Of a stretch of DNA of 56,378 nt, positions 1 through 8,940 are shown in pieces. The stretch's first letter is position 1. Each line of letters starts with the position of its first letter. The translations under genes were made by a program, and so were the position numbers. Source of the stretch: Cytophagia bacterium (GTDB lineage: Bacteria; Bacteroidota; Bacteroidia; Cytophagales; Microscillaceae); assembly GCA_004294005.1 (NCBI GenBank), contig RDZP01000004.1, positions 1-56,378 of the forward strand, given 5' to 3'. Under the pieces are notes generated by a model that did not search any database, was not told where the DNA came from, and saw nothing but the letters and a program-made list of their open reading frames with translations.

Positions 1-98
1 CTTGCAGAGACAAAAAGAGAGAAAAACGAGGCTCTGCGAGTTTTTTCTCTCTTTTTTGGCTCTGTGCTTTGCACGATAGCACGTAATCGCCCAAAATT
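1..98. repeat. Dispersed hairpin repeat, copy 1
   Basis: This segment is an imperfect reverse complement of 54355-54454. Within it, the arm near 4-26 (gcagagac, then an A/G-rich tract) can pair with the arm near 40-67 (T/C-rich tract, then ggctctgtgc), giving a long imperfect hairpin. The tail (gcacgatagc to cgcccaaaatt) is also shared. The two copies differ mostly in the hairpin loop, as expected of a structured repeat. It carries no ORF. It may extend to the left of the window edge. Confidence 0.75.
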
Positions 99-313
99 AC
101 TTTATTTATCCAACATTTTGTATTCTTCATTTTATTGAAAAGTTAGAGCGATTAGAATGCAAATGACACAGATAAAAGTAAATAATAATCAAAAGATGTA
201 AAAAACGAGTTGGATTAAGAAATACTCATTTTTGTTAATATTTTTTGATTTTAAAGCAACAAATTCTATTTTTTGAAGTACTCAATCAAAAAAACATTGA
301 AAAATATACTATT
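99..313. other. Intergenic, no clear feature
   Basis: AT-rich leader between the repeat and the transglutaminase-like gene. I see no convincing TAnnTTTG promoter, terminator or small gene. An upstream in-frame TTG at 245 would add 23 non-signal residues to the next gene and is not favoured as its start. Confidence 0.4.
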
Positions 314-1852
314 ATGAAAAAAAATGCTTCTCATCTCTTTTGTTTATTCTTTTTTACGTTGATAACCTCTACATTATCAGCCCAAGTAAATCCTACTAAT
401 CTTTTTGACGAACAAAGAAAAAAATTTGAGGAAATGCTCAATAAACAAAGAAAAGATATGAATAATACAAAAAAAGAACAACAAAAAATATTCAAAGAAT
501 TTAGAAAATTACAAGACAAAGATTTTTCAAAACTATTAAAAGACCAAAAATGGAAACTTGTAAAACCTGATTCGAATGCTATTGAAGATACAAAACCAAA
601 ACCTAATAAAATTCCTAATGTCGAAATAAAAAAAGAAGAAAAAAGAAATAATATTGAAATACAAACCATTCCAAGACAAGAATTGCCACCAATGCCAATA
701 TTACCTTACACTACACCAACAATTATAAGTGTGATGGTAACGCCTGAAAAACAAAGAAAAGAATTGCCAAAGTTGTCTTTGAAATATCTTGATATTAATG
801 TACAAATTCCTTATCCTGATAATTTTAAAATAGATAAATTAAAAAATATCAACCAAAAAGTAATTGCTCAATATTGGGAGGTGATGACTGAAAAAGATTA
901 TCTTTATTTCTTACAACAAATTATCAAACTAAGGGTAGAAATGCAACTTAACGATTGGGCATATTATCGTTTTTTGGAAGATATTGGTAAACAAATTATG
1001 GAAAAAGATAAAAATTTAACTACTTTGTTTACTTGGTTTATGTTGTTACAATCAGGTTATAATGTAAAAATTGGTTTTGAAGCCGATAATTTATATTTAT
1101 TGTATCCTGCACAAACTACTATTTTTAGAAATACTTATTATAGAATTGATAAACAACCTTTTTATGTTTTGAACGCACCAAAGGCACAAATGCAAGTCAA
1201 TATTTATGAAAATAATTTTCCTGAGGCAAAATTAATCCCTAATTTATCTATCAAAAAAGAACCAAAAGTAAGTAGTGAAGTCAATACAAAAACACTCAAA
1301 TTTAGACATTTATCTAAAGAATATGCCGTTGATGTAGCTTATAATCCAACGATTATTCAACTCTATCAAAATTATCCATTGACAGATATGCGTATTTATT
1401 TTGAGGGAAAACCTACTGAAATGGTTGTTAATTCGTTGGAAAAATCATTAAAAGAACTATTAAAAGGCAAAAATGAATGGGAAAGTGTGAATTTTTTATT
1501 GGCTTTTGTTCAAAAATCTTTTCAATACAAAACAGACCAAGAACAATTTGGTATCGAAAAGCCTTTTTTTATAGAAGAGATTTTGCACTATCCTTTTTCT
1601 GATTGTGAGGATAGGTCTGTATTTTTTGCTTATTTGGTTGATAAATTGTTAGGTTTGGAAGTAGTAGGTTTGGATTATCCCGGTCATATTGCGACTGCGG
1701 TCAAATTTACACAAGAATTGAATGGTGACTTTGTGATGCACAATGAAAAAAAATATTTGATTTGTGACCCCACTTATATTGGTGCATTTGCAGGTGAAGC
1801 AATGACAGATTTAAAAAATGTAAAAGCACAAGTAATTGAAATTGTTAGATAA
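314..1852 (+). CDS. Secreted transglutaminase-like cysteine peptidase-fold protein
   Basis: 512 aa. The start at 314 is chosen because it opens directly with a classic signal peptide (MKKNASHLF, hydrophobic core, cleavage near LSAQ). After a charged, coiled-coil-like Lys/Gln-rich segment (about residues 30-120) comes a middle region I cannot assign. The C-terminal 110 residues look like the transglutaminase/peptidase-like fold. The expected Cys-His-Asp triad is visible as SDCEDRS (C431), YPGHIA (H458) and CDPTY (D485), in the right order and spacing. Such domains in Bacteroidota are usually periplasmic or surface enzymes cleaving or cross-linking peptides; the substrate here is unknown. It is monocistronic, convergent with the photolyase gene, and followed by a strong hairpin at 1870-1913. 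Domain call is firm, activity is inferred. Confidence 0.75.
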   Translation: MKKNASHLFCLFFFTLITSTLSAQVNPTNLFDEQRKKFEEMLNKQRKDMNNTKKEQQKIFKEFRKLQDKDFSKLLKDQKWKLVKPDSNAIEDTKPKPNKIPNVEIKKEEKRNNIEIQTIPRQELPPMPILPYTTPTIISVMVTPEKQRKELPKLSLKYLDINVQIPYPDNFKIDKLKNINQKVIAQYWEVMTEKDYLYFLQQIIKLRVEMQLNDWAYYRFLEDIGKQIMEKDKNLTTLFTWFMLLQSGYNVKIGFEADNLYLLYPAQTTIFRNTYYRIDKQPFYVLNAPKAQMQVNIYENNFPEAKLIPNLSIKKEPKVSSEVNTKTLKFRHLSKEYAVDVAYNPTIIQLYQNYPLTDMRIYFEGKPTEMVVNSLEKSLKELLKGKNEWESVNFLLAFVQKSFQYKTDQEQFGIEKPFFIEEILHYPFSDCEDRSVFFAYLVDKLLGLEVVGLDYPGHIATAVKFTQELNGDFVMHNEKKYLICDPTYIGAFAGEAMTDLKNVKAQVIEIVR

Positions 1853-1869
1853 AAAGTTAAAAAAATAGT

Positions 1870-1913
1870 AAATCTCAATTTTATACGTTTTTCAACCTAT
1901 AAAATTGAGATTT
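1870..1913. terminator. Bidirectional terminator hairpin
   Basis: A perfect 16-bp inverted repeat (aaatctcaattttata / tataaaattgagattt) with a 12-nt loop lies between two convergent genes, with T-rich sequence on both flanks. It can serve both the transglutaminase-like gene and the photolyase gene. Confidence 0.8.
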
Positions 1914-1931
1914 TTAATGATAATTTTTAAT

Positions 1932-3356
1932 TTATTTTGTCCATTTTTCAGGGTTAATCATCGGATTAGGATAATCAACACCAATATTTACCTTAAATTC
2001 TTTCTGTTGATTTCTATCTAATTTCAGCAAATGAATTGCTTTTTCATTTACATTTTCGAGCTCAGGCAACCAATATTTGATGTATTTTCCTTTTTCATCA
2101 TATCTTTTTGCTTGTGTCAAAATATTAAAATAGCGGTCTTCACGCGGGTCATTGCCTACACCTGCGATATAAGTCCAATTTCCCCAATTACTACACACAT
2201 CATAATCAATCAAAAGTGATTCAAGATACATTGCGCCCCAAGTCCAATTGATTTTTAAATCTTTTGTTAAAAAACTTGCTACATTTTGCCTTCCACGATT
2301 GGACATAAATCCCGTTTGATTGAGTTCTCTCATATTGGCATCAATGAATGGAATACCTGTATTACCATTTTTCCATTGTTCGAATAGTGCTTTGTTTTCA
2401 ATCCATTGTAATTTTTCTTTTGATTTTATTCCCTCTAATTGAAAAATTTTATTGCCATATTTTTTGGCTACCATTCTAAAATAATCTCTCCAAATCAATT
2501 CAAAAATGAGCCAATAAGTAGAATCATTTTTAATTTTTTCAGTTTCATATTTTTTCACTTCTTCATAAATATATCTTGGTGATAAACAGCCCAAAGCCAA
2601 CCACGCCGATAATTTAGAGGAATAACTATCGCCTAATAATTCGTTGCGTGTTTCTTTGTAATGGACAATATGATTATTCTCCCACAAATATTGTTGCAAA
2701 TGTTTTTTGCCTGCGGTTTCTCCGCCTTCAAAATGAATTGCTTTTTTTTCATCACTTTCTTTGATTTTGATACACAAATCTTGTTCTGATGGCAATTTTC
2801 CCCAGTCGTGAATGTGAGCAATCAATTTGAGTTTTGTCGGTGTGCTGATTGTTTTTCTTATTTTCACCAACGATTCTACTCCTTTTCTAAATTGTGTAAA
2901 AATATCAGGTAAATTTTTGATAGGATAAGGCAAATCTTGAATATGATAAAGTGTTGATTGCCAAAACCTTTCCATTTCAATTTTATTTTGTGCCAATTTT
3001 TGTTCTATTGTATTCTCCAAAGTTATTTCTTCTTTAGTAACTTCTGCACTCACAAAAACAGACTTTGCTTGATGTTTGATAGCCAATTCAGGAATAATAA
3101 CCGCTGGGTCACCTACACAAATCATTAAATTAGCACCTATTTTTTGTAAATTTTCTTTTAAGTTTTGCACTGATTCGATTAAAAAACGTGTACGAAAACT
3201 ATCCGTTTTTGGAAAATCAAGAAAAGTATTTTGAAATTGCTTTGTATCAAAACAAAAAATAGGCAAAATCTCTGCATTTTTATCTATACACTTTTGTAAT
3301 AGTTCGTTATCATGCAAACGCAAATCATTTCTAAACCAAACAATTATTTTTGACAT
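1932..3356 (-). CDS. DASH-type cryptochrome / photolyase
   Basis: 474 aa, a usual cry-DASH length. The N-terminal photolyase (antenna) domain begins KIIVWFRNDLRLHDNE and contains the DASH-typical stretch LPDIFTQFRKGVE. The C-terminal FAD-binding domain shows LSAWLALGCLSPRYI, FELIWRDYFRM, GFMSNRGRQNVASF and NWGNWTYIAGVGNDPRED, all hallmarks of the DASH clade. Family members repair cyclobutane dimers (best known on single-stranded DNA) using blue light, with FAD and usually a folate antenna. It is transcribed toward the transglutaminase-like gene and is divergent from the UbiA/crtZ genes; light repair next to carotenoid genes is a common photoprotection grouping. All motif regions are intact. 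It could be named cry or phrB; I leave the symbol open. Confidence 0.92.
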   Translation of the reverse strand: MSKIIVWFRNDLRLHDNELLQKCIDKNAEILPIFCFDTKQFQNTFLDFPKTDSFRTRFLIESVQNLKENLQKIGANLMICVGDPAVIIPELAIKHQAKSVFVSAEVTKEEITLENTIEQKLAQNKIEMERFWQSTLYHIQDLPYPIKNLPDIFTQFRKGVESLVKIRKTISTPTKLKLIAHIHDWGKLPSEQDLCIKIKESDEKKAIHFEGGETAGKKHLQQYLWENNHIVHYKETRNELLGDSYSSKLSAWLALGCLSPRYIYEEVKKYETEKIKNDSTYWLIFELIWRDYFRMVAKKYGNKIFQLEGIKSKEKLQWIENKALFEQWKNGNTGIPFIDANMRELNQTGFMSNRGRQNVASFLTKDLKINWTWGAMYLESLLIDYDVCSNWGNWTYIAGVGNDPREDRYFNILTQAKRYDEKGKYIKYWLPELENVNEKAIHLLKLDRNQQKEFKVNIGVDYPNPMINPEKWTK

Positions 3357-3430
3357 ATATTTATTTATTTATTGATATGGATATAAAAGTTTGTGAAGAA
3401 TATTAGTTTTAAAAAATGTTAAAAAATATT

Positions 3431-3461
3431 TTGGAATTGATATTATAAATAATTATTTTTG
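3431..3461 (+). promoter_or_regulatory. Bacteroidota-type promoter for UbiA gene
   Basis: A TTG (3431-3433) is followed after 20 nt by TATTTTTG (3454-3461), matching the Bacteroidota -33/-7 pattern TTG-N19-21-TAnnTTTG. It points at the UbiA gene 66 nt downstream. Confidence 0.6.
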
Positions 3462-3527
3462 CAAAAAATGCACAGCAAGTTAAGTGTTTTTTTTCTTTTA
3501 TTCATTTTATATTGACCATAATTAACA

Positions 3528-4403
3528 ATGACTTTACCTATTTTTGCTCATATTTCGGTTTGGTGGAAAATGATACGTCCTCTTAATTTGTTAATTATTG
3601 CACTCACTCAAATATCAATTCGAATATTTTGTGTTGTTGCTATTGATGCACCTTTAGTAGATTGGTACAATGACATTGTTTTTTGGAAAATATTAGGCGC
3701 AACTTTGTGTGTGTCAGCGGCGGGTTATATCATCAATGATTATTATGACATCAAAATAGACCTTATCAATAAACCAAAAGATGTAGTAATCGGTAAAAAT
3801 ATTCATAGGAGAGGTGCCATTTTAGGACATTTTTTTGTGAATTTTATAGGTTTGTTATTAGGTTTTTGGGCAAATATTTGGGTTGGCATTATTTGTTTTT
3901 TTTGTGAATTTTTTTTGTGGGCATATTCATCTATTCTCAAACCTTTGCCTTTGATAGGCAATGTATTAGTAGGTTTTTTGACGGCAAGTTCTATTTGGCT
4001 TTTGATAATTCCTTATTATTTTGTCAATTCAAAAACATATAATATTTTTATTTTTGGTATTTTTGCATTTTTTATTACCATTGTTCGTGAAATTATCAAA
4101 GATATGGAAGATATAAAAGGCGACCAAGCCCATAGTTGCAAAACTTTACCAATTATTTGGGGAATTAAAAGAACAAAAAATGTTATTTATGTATTTGTGA
4201 GCATTTTGATAGTTATTTTGTTATCAACTTATTTTAGTTTTGGTGGATTTATTACTTTGTATTTTTATATTTTTATTGTGCCTTTGTTGTGTATTTTTAT
4301 GTTCTTATTGAATCAAGCCTTACACAAAAAAGAATATCATTTTTTAAGTGTTTTTTGTAAAATGATTATGTTTTTAGGAATTTTAGGAATGATTTTAATA
4401 TAA
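3528..4403 (+). CDS. UbiA-family prenyltransferase
   Basis: 291 aa, an integral membrane protein with about eight or nine hydrophobic segments. Both Asp-rich motifs of the UbiA superfamily are present: NDYYDIKID (N70-D78, the NDxxDxxxD motif) and DMEDIKGD (around residues 193-201). These bind Mg-prenyl diphosphate. Bacteroidota homologues are often annotated as geranylgeranylglycerol-phosphate geranylgeranyltransferase, but the acceptor cannot be read from sequence. The next gene is a CrtZ-type carotenoid hydroxylase, so a role in carotenoid or isoprenoid modification (for example a lycopene-elongase-like reaction) is an alternative. Spacing to crtZ is 108 bp, so co-transcription is possible but not certain. 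Confidence 0.82.
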   Translation: MTLPIFAHISVWWKMIRPLNLLIIALTQISIRIFCVVAIDAPLVDWYNDIVFWKILGATLCVSAAGYIINDYYDIKIDLINKPKDVVIGKNIHRRGAILGHFFVNFIGLLLGFWANIWVGIICFFCEFFLWAYSSILKPLPLIGNVLVGFLTASSIWLLIIPYYFVNSKTYNIFIFGIFAFFITIVREIIKDMEDIKGDQAHSCKTLPIIWGIKRTKNVIYVFVSILIVILLSTYFSFGGFITLYFYIFIVPLLCIFMFLLNQALHKKEYHFLSVFCKMIMFLGILGMILI

Positions 4404-4511
4404 ATTAAAAACATTTTTTTTTAATTTTATGTTCATTGATGAGTACTTAAAACAAGTTCAATATTTGAACGAATTATACATTTTTAATTTTTAAAATTTT
4501 ATATTATTTGT

Positions 4512-4952
4512 ATGGTTATTTTTATTTTGATGATGATTGCTACCTTTTTTTTGATGGAAGGAGCAGCTTGGTTTACTCATAAATACATTATGCACGGTTT
4601 TTTATGGATTTGGCATCGTGACCACCACCAACATCACGAAGGCTTTTTTGAGAGAAACGATTGGTTTGCGGTTGTGTTTAGTATTCCTTCTATTTTGACA
4701 ATTATTCTTGGTTTTGAAATAGATTTTTTATGGTTTTTGAAGCCGATTGGTTTTGGAATTTTAGGATATGGTATATTTTATTTGGTTTTTCATGATATTA
4801 TTGTGCATAGGCGCATCAAAATAAAATTTATTGCTCGAAATAAATATTTACAAAGAATGATTAGAGCGCATCAAGTACATCATCGAACTAAAGAAAAAAA
4901 AGGAGCAGAAGCTTTTGGTTTTTTGTATGCACCTAAAAAATATGAGCCTTAA
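4512..4952 (+). CDS. crtZ: CrtZ-type carotenoid 3-hydroxylase
   Basis: 146 aa, a membrane di-iron hydroxylase of the fatty-acid hydroxylase superfamily. The His clusters are visible: HKYIMH (H23, H28), HRDHH (H35, H38, H39), HDIIVH and the C-terminal HQVHH. Length and motif order fit bacterial CrtZ, which hydroxylates beta-ionone rings of carotenoids to give zeaxanthin-type products. No other carotenoid gene (crtB, crtI, crtY) lies in the window apart from the upstream UbiA-type prenyltransferase, so the rest of the pathway must be elsewhere. The stop is only 9 bp before the restriction endonuclease gene, so readthrough into it is likely. Confidence 0.88.
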   Translation: MVIFILMMIATFFLMEGAAWFTHKYIMHGFLWIWHRDHHQHHEGFFERNDWFAVVFSIPSILTIILGFEIDFLWFLKPIGFGILGYGIFYLVFHDIIVHRRIKIKFIARNKYLQRMIRAHQVHHRTKEKKGAEAFGFLYAPKKYEP

Positions 4953-4961
4953 AAAACTAAA

Positions 4962-5795
4962 ATGGATAAACAATTAATAGGCTTTCAAACAGCAAAAGGT
5001 GGATTTGCGAATGAACATGCTATTGTCGCAAAGTTTAATAATTGGAAAAATGATAATGACGCTCAAATTTGGTTAGCAATTATGGGTTATAATTTATCAA
5101 ATATCAATGCTTTGAATGCTATTCAAATACCAACCAAAATAAAAAAAGCAGACATAGAAAAATATGAAATTTCTCAAGAAGATTATGAAAAATTTGTAAG
5201 ATTTAAAAAAGCAGATATTCAAATTAAACTCATAATTCAGGTAGGAGAAATAGTAAAGATAGAAAATATATCGCTTAAAAAATCTAATTCAAATGCAGAT
5301 TTTAATCAAGTTGATAAACGCACTGTAGTTTCTTATCAAGAAATGTGGAGTTTTGATGATGAATTAGCACTCTGGTTTAAATTTTTTACAGGTGAATTGT
5401 TAACTAAAAACCATCAAAATTTATTTGAAAATATAACTTTGAGAGAACAAAAGAGGATATTTATAGATGAAATGCCTCAAAAAATTCAAAATAAAATTAT
5501 TAGCTTTTTTGAAAAAAATAAAATTCTTGTTGTTAGTGATATTTTACGTGGGCGTGGAGGCTTGGCAGTAGAATGGATTTTGATAACAAGAAAAAATTTA
5601 GATGATACAACTACTTGGATTTTAAAAGATATTAATACCGCTATGAATTTTTATGGAAGTGGAGAAGTAAAAATATCACCAAGAGGAAGTCTAATAATAG
5701 GAAAAATATTTCTACAAAGAAAAGGTGGAACGCCAGACCCAACAAAATTACAATTCAAATTTAAACCCTGTGATTTATTTCAATTAGAAAATTAA
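4962..5795 (+). CDS. HinP1I-like type II restriction endonuclease
   Basis: 277 aa. The sequence resembles R.HinP1I (recognises GCGC) through most of its length, by my recollection of that enzyme: opening FQTAKGGFANE, then WLAIMGYNL, FNQVDKR.. ..SYQEMWSFDD, FFTGEL, VVSDILRGRGGLAVEW, FYGSGEVKISPRGS and QRKGGTPDP. The active-site segment of HinP1I (Asp, about 18 residues, then QVK) aligns with AD at residues 84-85 and SLK at 104-106, so the Gln is replaced by Ser while Asp85 and Lys106 remain. It is tightly coupled to the methyltransferase gene 1 bp downstream. Recognition of GCGC is inferred from homology only. Sits immediately behind crtZ, suggesting acquisition as a cassette. Confidence 0.85.
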   Translation: MDKQLIGFQTAKGGFANEHAIVAKFNNWKNDNDAQIWLAIMGYNLSNINALNAIQIPTKIKKADIEKYEISQEDYEKFVRFKKADIQIKLIIQVGEIVKIENISLKKSNSNADFNQVDKRTVVSYQEMWSFDDELALWFKFFTGELLTKNHQNLFENITLREQKRIFIDEMPQKIQNKIISFFEKNKILVVSDILRGRGGLAVEWILITRKNLDDTTTWILKDINTAMNFYGSGEVKISPRGSLIIGKIFLQRKGGTPDPTKLQFKFKPCDLFQLEN

Positions 5796-5796
5796 A

Positions 5797-6576
5797 ATGG
5801 AAATTAATACTATTTACAATGAAAATTGTTTAGAAACTATGTCAAAAATGCCTTCAAATTTTGTAGATATGGTTTTAACAAGTCCACCTTATGATGATTT
5901 AAGAGAATATGAAGGGTATAATTTTGATTTTGAAACGATTGCCAAAGAATTATTCAGAATTGTAAAAGAAAATGGCGTAATCATTTGGGTAGTTGGTGAT
6001 AAAACTGAATATGGTTCAGAAACAGGAACAAGTTTTAAACAAGCATTATTCTTTAAAGAAATTGGTTTTAATATTCATGACACAATGATTTATTATAAAA
6101 ATAACCCAATGCCAACTACAGGAAAACGATACCACCAACATTTTGAATATATGTTTGCTTTCTCAAAAGGTAGCCCAAAAACTTTTAATCCATTGAAAGA
6201 ATCTACTAAATACAGAGGAATAGCAAATATGAAAAATAGAGGTAAAAATGGTACGTTAGAATATGATAAAATAGAAAGAACCGAAGAAAAAAAAATAGGC
6301 AATGTATTTTGTTATTCAATTGGCGGTGGCATTTCCACCAAAGATAAAATTGCTTATCAACACCCTGCTATTTTCCCTGAACAATTAGCATACGACCAAA
6401 TTTATACGTGGACAGACGAAGATGATTTGGTCTATGATTGTTTTATGGGAAGTGGCACTACTGCAAAAATTGCCCATCAACTCAAAAGAAATTGGTTAGG
6501 TTCTGAAATATCAAAAGAATATGTAAATATCGCTCAAGAAAGAATTAACCAATATACAATCAGAAGTTTATTTTGA
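5797..6576 (+). CDS. Amino-methyltransferase (N4-C/N6-A, class beta)
   Basis: 259 aa. Motif IV TSPPY (residues 28-32) comes first and the SAM-binding motif I DCFMGSGTT (D214-T222) comes near the C-terminus; this IV-then-I order is class beta. TSPPY is the form commonly seen in N4-cytosine enzymes, although N6-adenine cannot be excluded. It begins 1 bp after the HinP1I-like endonuclease, so it should be the protective partner. The oddity is chemical class: in Haemophilus the HinP1I partner is a C5-cytosine methyltransferase as far as I recall, whereas this is an exocyclic-amino enzyme. The gene appears intact. It is convergent with the TonB receptor gene, 16 bp apart, with no terminator between. 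Confidence 0.88.
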   Translation: MEINTIYNENCLETMSKMPSNFVDMVLTSPPYDDLREYEGYNFDFETIAKELFRIVKENGVIIWVVGDKTEYGSETGTSFKQALFFKEIGFNIHDTMIYYKNNPMPTTGKRYHQHFEYMFAFSKGSPKTFNPLKESTKYRGIANMKNRGKNGTLEYDKIERTEEKKIGNVFCYSIGGGISTKDKIAYQHPAIFPEQLAYDQIYTWTDEDDLVYDCFMGSGTTAKIAHQLKRNWLGSEISKEYVNIAQERINQYTIRSLF

Positions 6577-6592
6577 TTGTGTATTATAATCT

Positions 6593-8830
6593 TTAAAAAT
6601 TTATTCTAATATTCACAATAAAATTTCTACCTGCACTATGTATGCCTGAAGAAAATGTACGGTAACTTTGGTCTAAAATATTTTCAATGCCTGCTTGAAT
6701 TGTTAGCTTTGGATTGAATTGATAAGAGCCTTTACAATTAAAAGTGTACCATTCAGGCATACCTTGTGTTGTGGCATATTGTAAATTATCTTCTCCCGAA
6801 TTGCTGTAATCTTCTATATTTTTCCAGCCATTAAAAATAGTGTAAGCAGATAGTTCTAACTTTTTATTTTGATAATTGAAGAAAAAACTACCCAACAAAG
6901 GCGGAATATGGTCAAGTGGTGCTTGCAAAGATAAATCTCTGCCCCAAGTATAAGAAATATTGGCTCTTGTTGAAAAATGACTATTGATTTTTGCAGAAAT
7001 ACGCCCTGAAAATCCCCATATTTCTGCCAAACCTATATTGACCGCCGTTTGATAAAAATACAATCTTGGAGGTATGGCTATACTCAATTGATTATTGACA
7101 GTTGTATTTCTAATTACAATTGCATCATTCAAGCGACTATAAAAAGCATTTCCTTCTATTTGGATACGGCTTTCTTTGGCATAAATCAAAGTAATTTCAC
7201 TGTTCCAAACATATTCAGGTTTCAAATTAGGGTTAGGAATTGTAAGCCTTAATTGATTGGCATTCGTACCAATTTGTGTAGCTACAAAAAATTTTGACAT
7301 ATCATCTAAATTTGGATTTCTAAAACCTGACGAACTTAATAAACTAATTCTACAATTACCTAACTTGCCTACAAGTCCAACTTGATGGCTTAATGCACCA
7401 TTTTTTTGAGAAACATTGCCATTTATATTATTCAATGGTGGGAAATATTGTGGATTGAAAGAAGAATTTAACCAAAAATAAGAATAACGCAAACCAATAT
7501 TAAGTACCCAACGAGGCGTAATTTCCCAATTTTCAGAAAAATAAACGCCCATTAAATCATACCTTGATTTATCAGGATAACGACTTTGAATATTGGTAGT
7601 ACTTTCATTGGTAATGTTTTTATTTGTGCCTTCACTGCCCACATAATTTGAATTGATTTCCAATCCATACCTTATTTCTCTTTTGCCTTCTGTTTTTTGA
7701 AAATCAGCATTGATACTATAAATATTGACTTGTTCGATATTTTGACTACGATTTGGATTTCTATATCGCCTCGTAAAACGACTTTCTTCTATGTGTTGAT
7801 AAGACGGCAGAATACGCATTTTATCAAAAAAAGGATTATTTTCAGTGGTAAGTGTATATTGATAAGAAAATAATGTTCTGATTTGAGGACCATAATACCA
7901 CTCTGCAAAAACTAAATTTCCATTATTGGCTTTATCTGTCAATCTATCATATCTTGGAACATTATTAGTGGTTGAAAATTGTAAATTTAATAAATGCTCT
8001 TGATTTTTAGAGGGCGCAAAACGTACCTTTTGTAAAAGGTCTGTTTGTTTGTAATCGCTTTGTACCTGAATATGAGGATTGGGATTGACAACTATACTAT
8101 CTATACCTAAAGTTTGAGTTACATAATTATTTCTTAGTCCAAAATCGTCTGAGCCTTTTAATGTATTTTTTCCTTTTTTAAGATTGTCAAAAGATGACAT
8201 TGTGATAGAAGTAAGAGAAGCCCATTTTTTACCTGCAAAATTAAAATCAGTATGAATTGTATTCTCTTGATTAGCAGTAGAATATCTCACAAAAGCACTT
8301 CCTTGAAAGGATTTTTGTTCTGTTTCGGTTAATAACAAAGGATTTTTGGTATAAATACTCATCACTCCGCCTAATGCATCAGAGCCATACATGACCGCTC
8401 CCGTACCATTCAACACTTCAATTCTTTCCAAAATATTGGGGTCTAATGTGATGATATTTTGCAAATGTCCACCTCTATAAATAGCATTGTTCATTCTTAC
8501 ACCATCTACCACAATCAATACTTTATTTGCCTCAAAGCCACGAATAACAGGACTCCCTCCACCTGCTTGTGAGCGTTGGACAGATATATTACCAAGATTT
8601 TGTAATACATCAGCCGTTGTTTGAAAATTTCCAAATTTAATTTGAGAATTTTTTATTAAAGTAATAGGTTGGGCTACATCGATTCTTTTTTCATTGGTTT
8701 TGGCAGCAGAAATAACTACCTCTTGCAAATCAGTGATAGGCAAAGTATCATTGGTATTTATTTTTTGTGCTTTGGTGATAGAAAACAAAAAAAATAAGAT
8801 TAAAATAGAAAAAAGTAATTTTTTTTGCAT
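6593..8830 (-). CDS. TonB-dependent outer-membrane receptor
   Basis: About 745 aa from the chosen start at 8830, which begins a signal peptide (MQKKLLFSILILFF...TKAQ). An upstream in-frame ATG at 8893 would overlap the promoter at 8895-8926 and delays the signal peptide, so it is rejected. A TonB-box-like segment (LQEVVISA) leads into a plug domain with SPVIRGFEANKVLIVVDGVR and IEVLNGTGAVMYGSDALGG, then a 22-stranded barrel ending in aromatic Phe. The plug resembles heme/siderophore receptors of the FepA/HmuR kind. No carboxypeptidase-like N-terminal domain and no SusD partner is present, so a small ligand (iron chelate, heme, cobalamin or metal) is more likely than a glycan. A small divergent exported protein lies next door. 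Confidence 0.9.
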   Translation of the reverse strand: MQKKLLFSILILFFLFSITKAQKINTNDTLPITDLQEVVISAAKTNEKRIDVAQPITLIKNSQIKFGNFQTTADVLQNLGNISVQRSQAGGGSPVIRGFEANKVLIVVDGVRMNNAIYRGGHLQNIITLDPNILERIEVLNGTGAVMYGSDALGGVMSIYTKNPLLLTETEQKSFQGSAFVRYSTANQENTIHTDFNFAGKKWASLTSITMSSFDNLKKGKNTLKGSDDFGLRNNYVTQTLGIDSIVVNPNPHIQVQSDYKQTDLLQKVRFAPSKNQEHLLNLQFSTTNNVPRYDRLTDKANNGNLVFAEWYYGPQIRTLFSYQYTLTTENNPFFDKMRILPSYQHIEESRFTRRYRNPNRSQNIEQVNIYSINADFQKTEGKREIRYGLEINSNYVGSEGTNKNITNESTTNIQSRYPDKSRYDLMGVYFSENWEITPRWVLNIGLRYSYFWLNSSFNPQYFPPLNNINGNVSQKNGALSHQVGLVGKLGNCRISLLSSSGFRNPNLDDMSKFFVATQIGTNANQLRLTIPNPNLKPEYVWNSEITLIYAKESRIQIEGNAFYSRLNDAIVIRNTTVNNQLSIAIPPRLYFYQTAVNIGLAEIWGFSGRISAKINSHFSTRANISYTWGRDLSLQAPLDHIPPLLGSFFFNYQNKKLELSAYTIFNGWKNIEDYSNSGEDNLQYATTQGMPEWYTFNCKGSYQFNPKLTIQAGIENILDQSYRTFSSGIHSAGRNFIVNIRINF

Positions 8831-8894
8831 ACTTTTGTATTGTTTTAATAAAGATGATAGAATTATTTTATACCTTTGAAAAAAGTTAGACACA

Positions 8895-8926
8895 CAAAAG
8901 TAAAATTATTTTAATTGAATAGTCAA
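8895..8926 (-). promoter_or_regulatory. Promoter of TonB receptor gene
   Basis: On the minus strand a TTG (8926-8924) is followed after 21 nt by TACTTTTG (8902-8895), an excellent Bacteroidota promoter. Transcription would start near 8888, giving a leader of about 58 nt to the start at 8830 and excluding the longer start at 8893. Confidence 0.7.
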
Positions 8927-8940
8927 TAATTTTTATTGTT

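Noticed and set aside
4962-6576. GCGC avoidance as proof of restriction specificity
   Set aside because: GCGC occurs several times in the window (for example near 4811, 19562, 29937, 38817 and 55311); with such low G+C a count needs a statistical test I cannot run.
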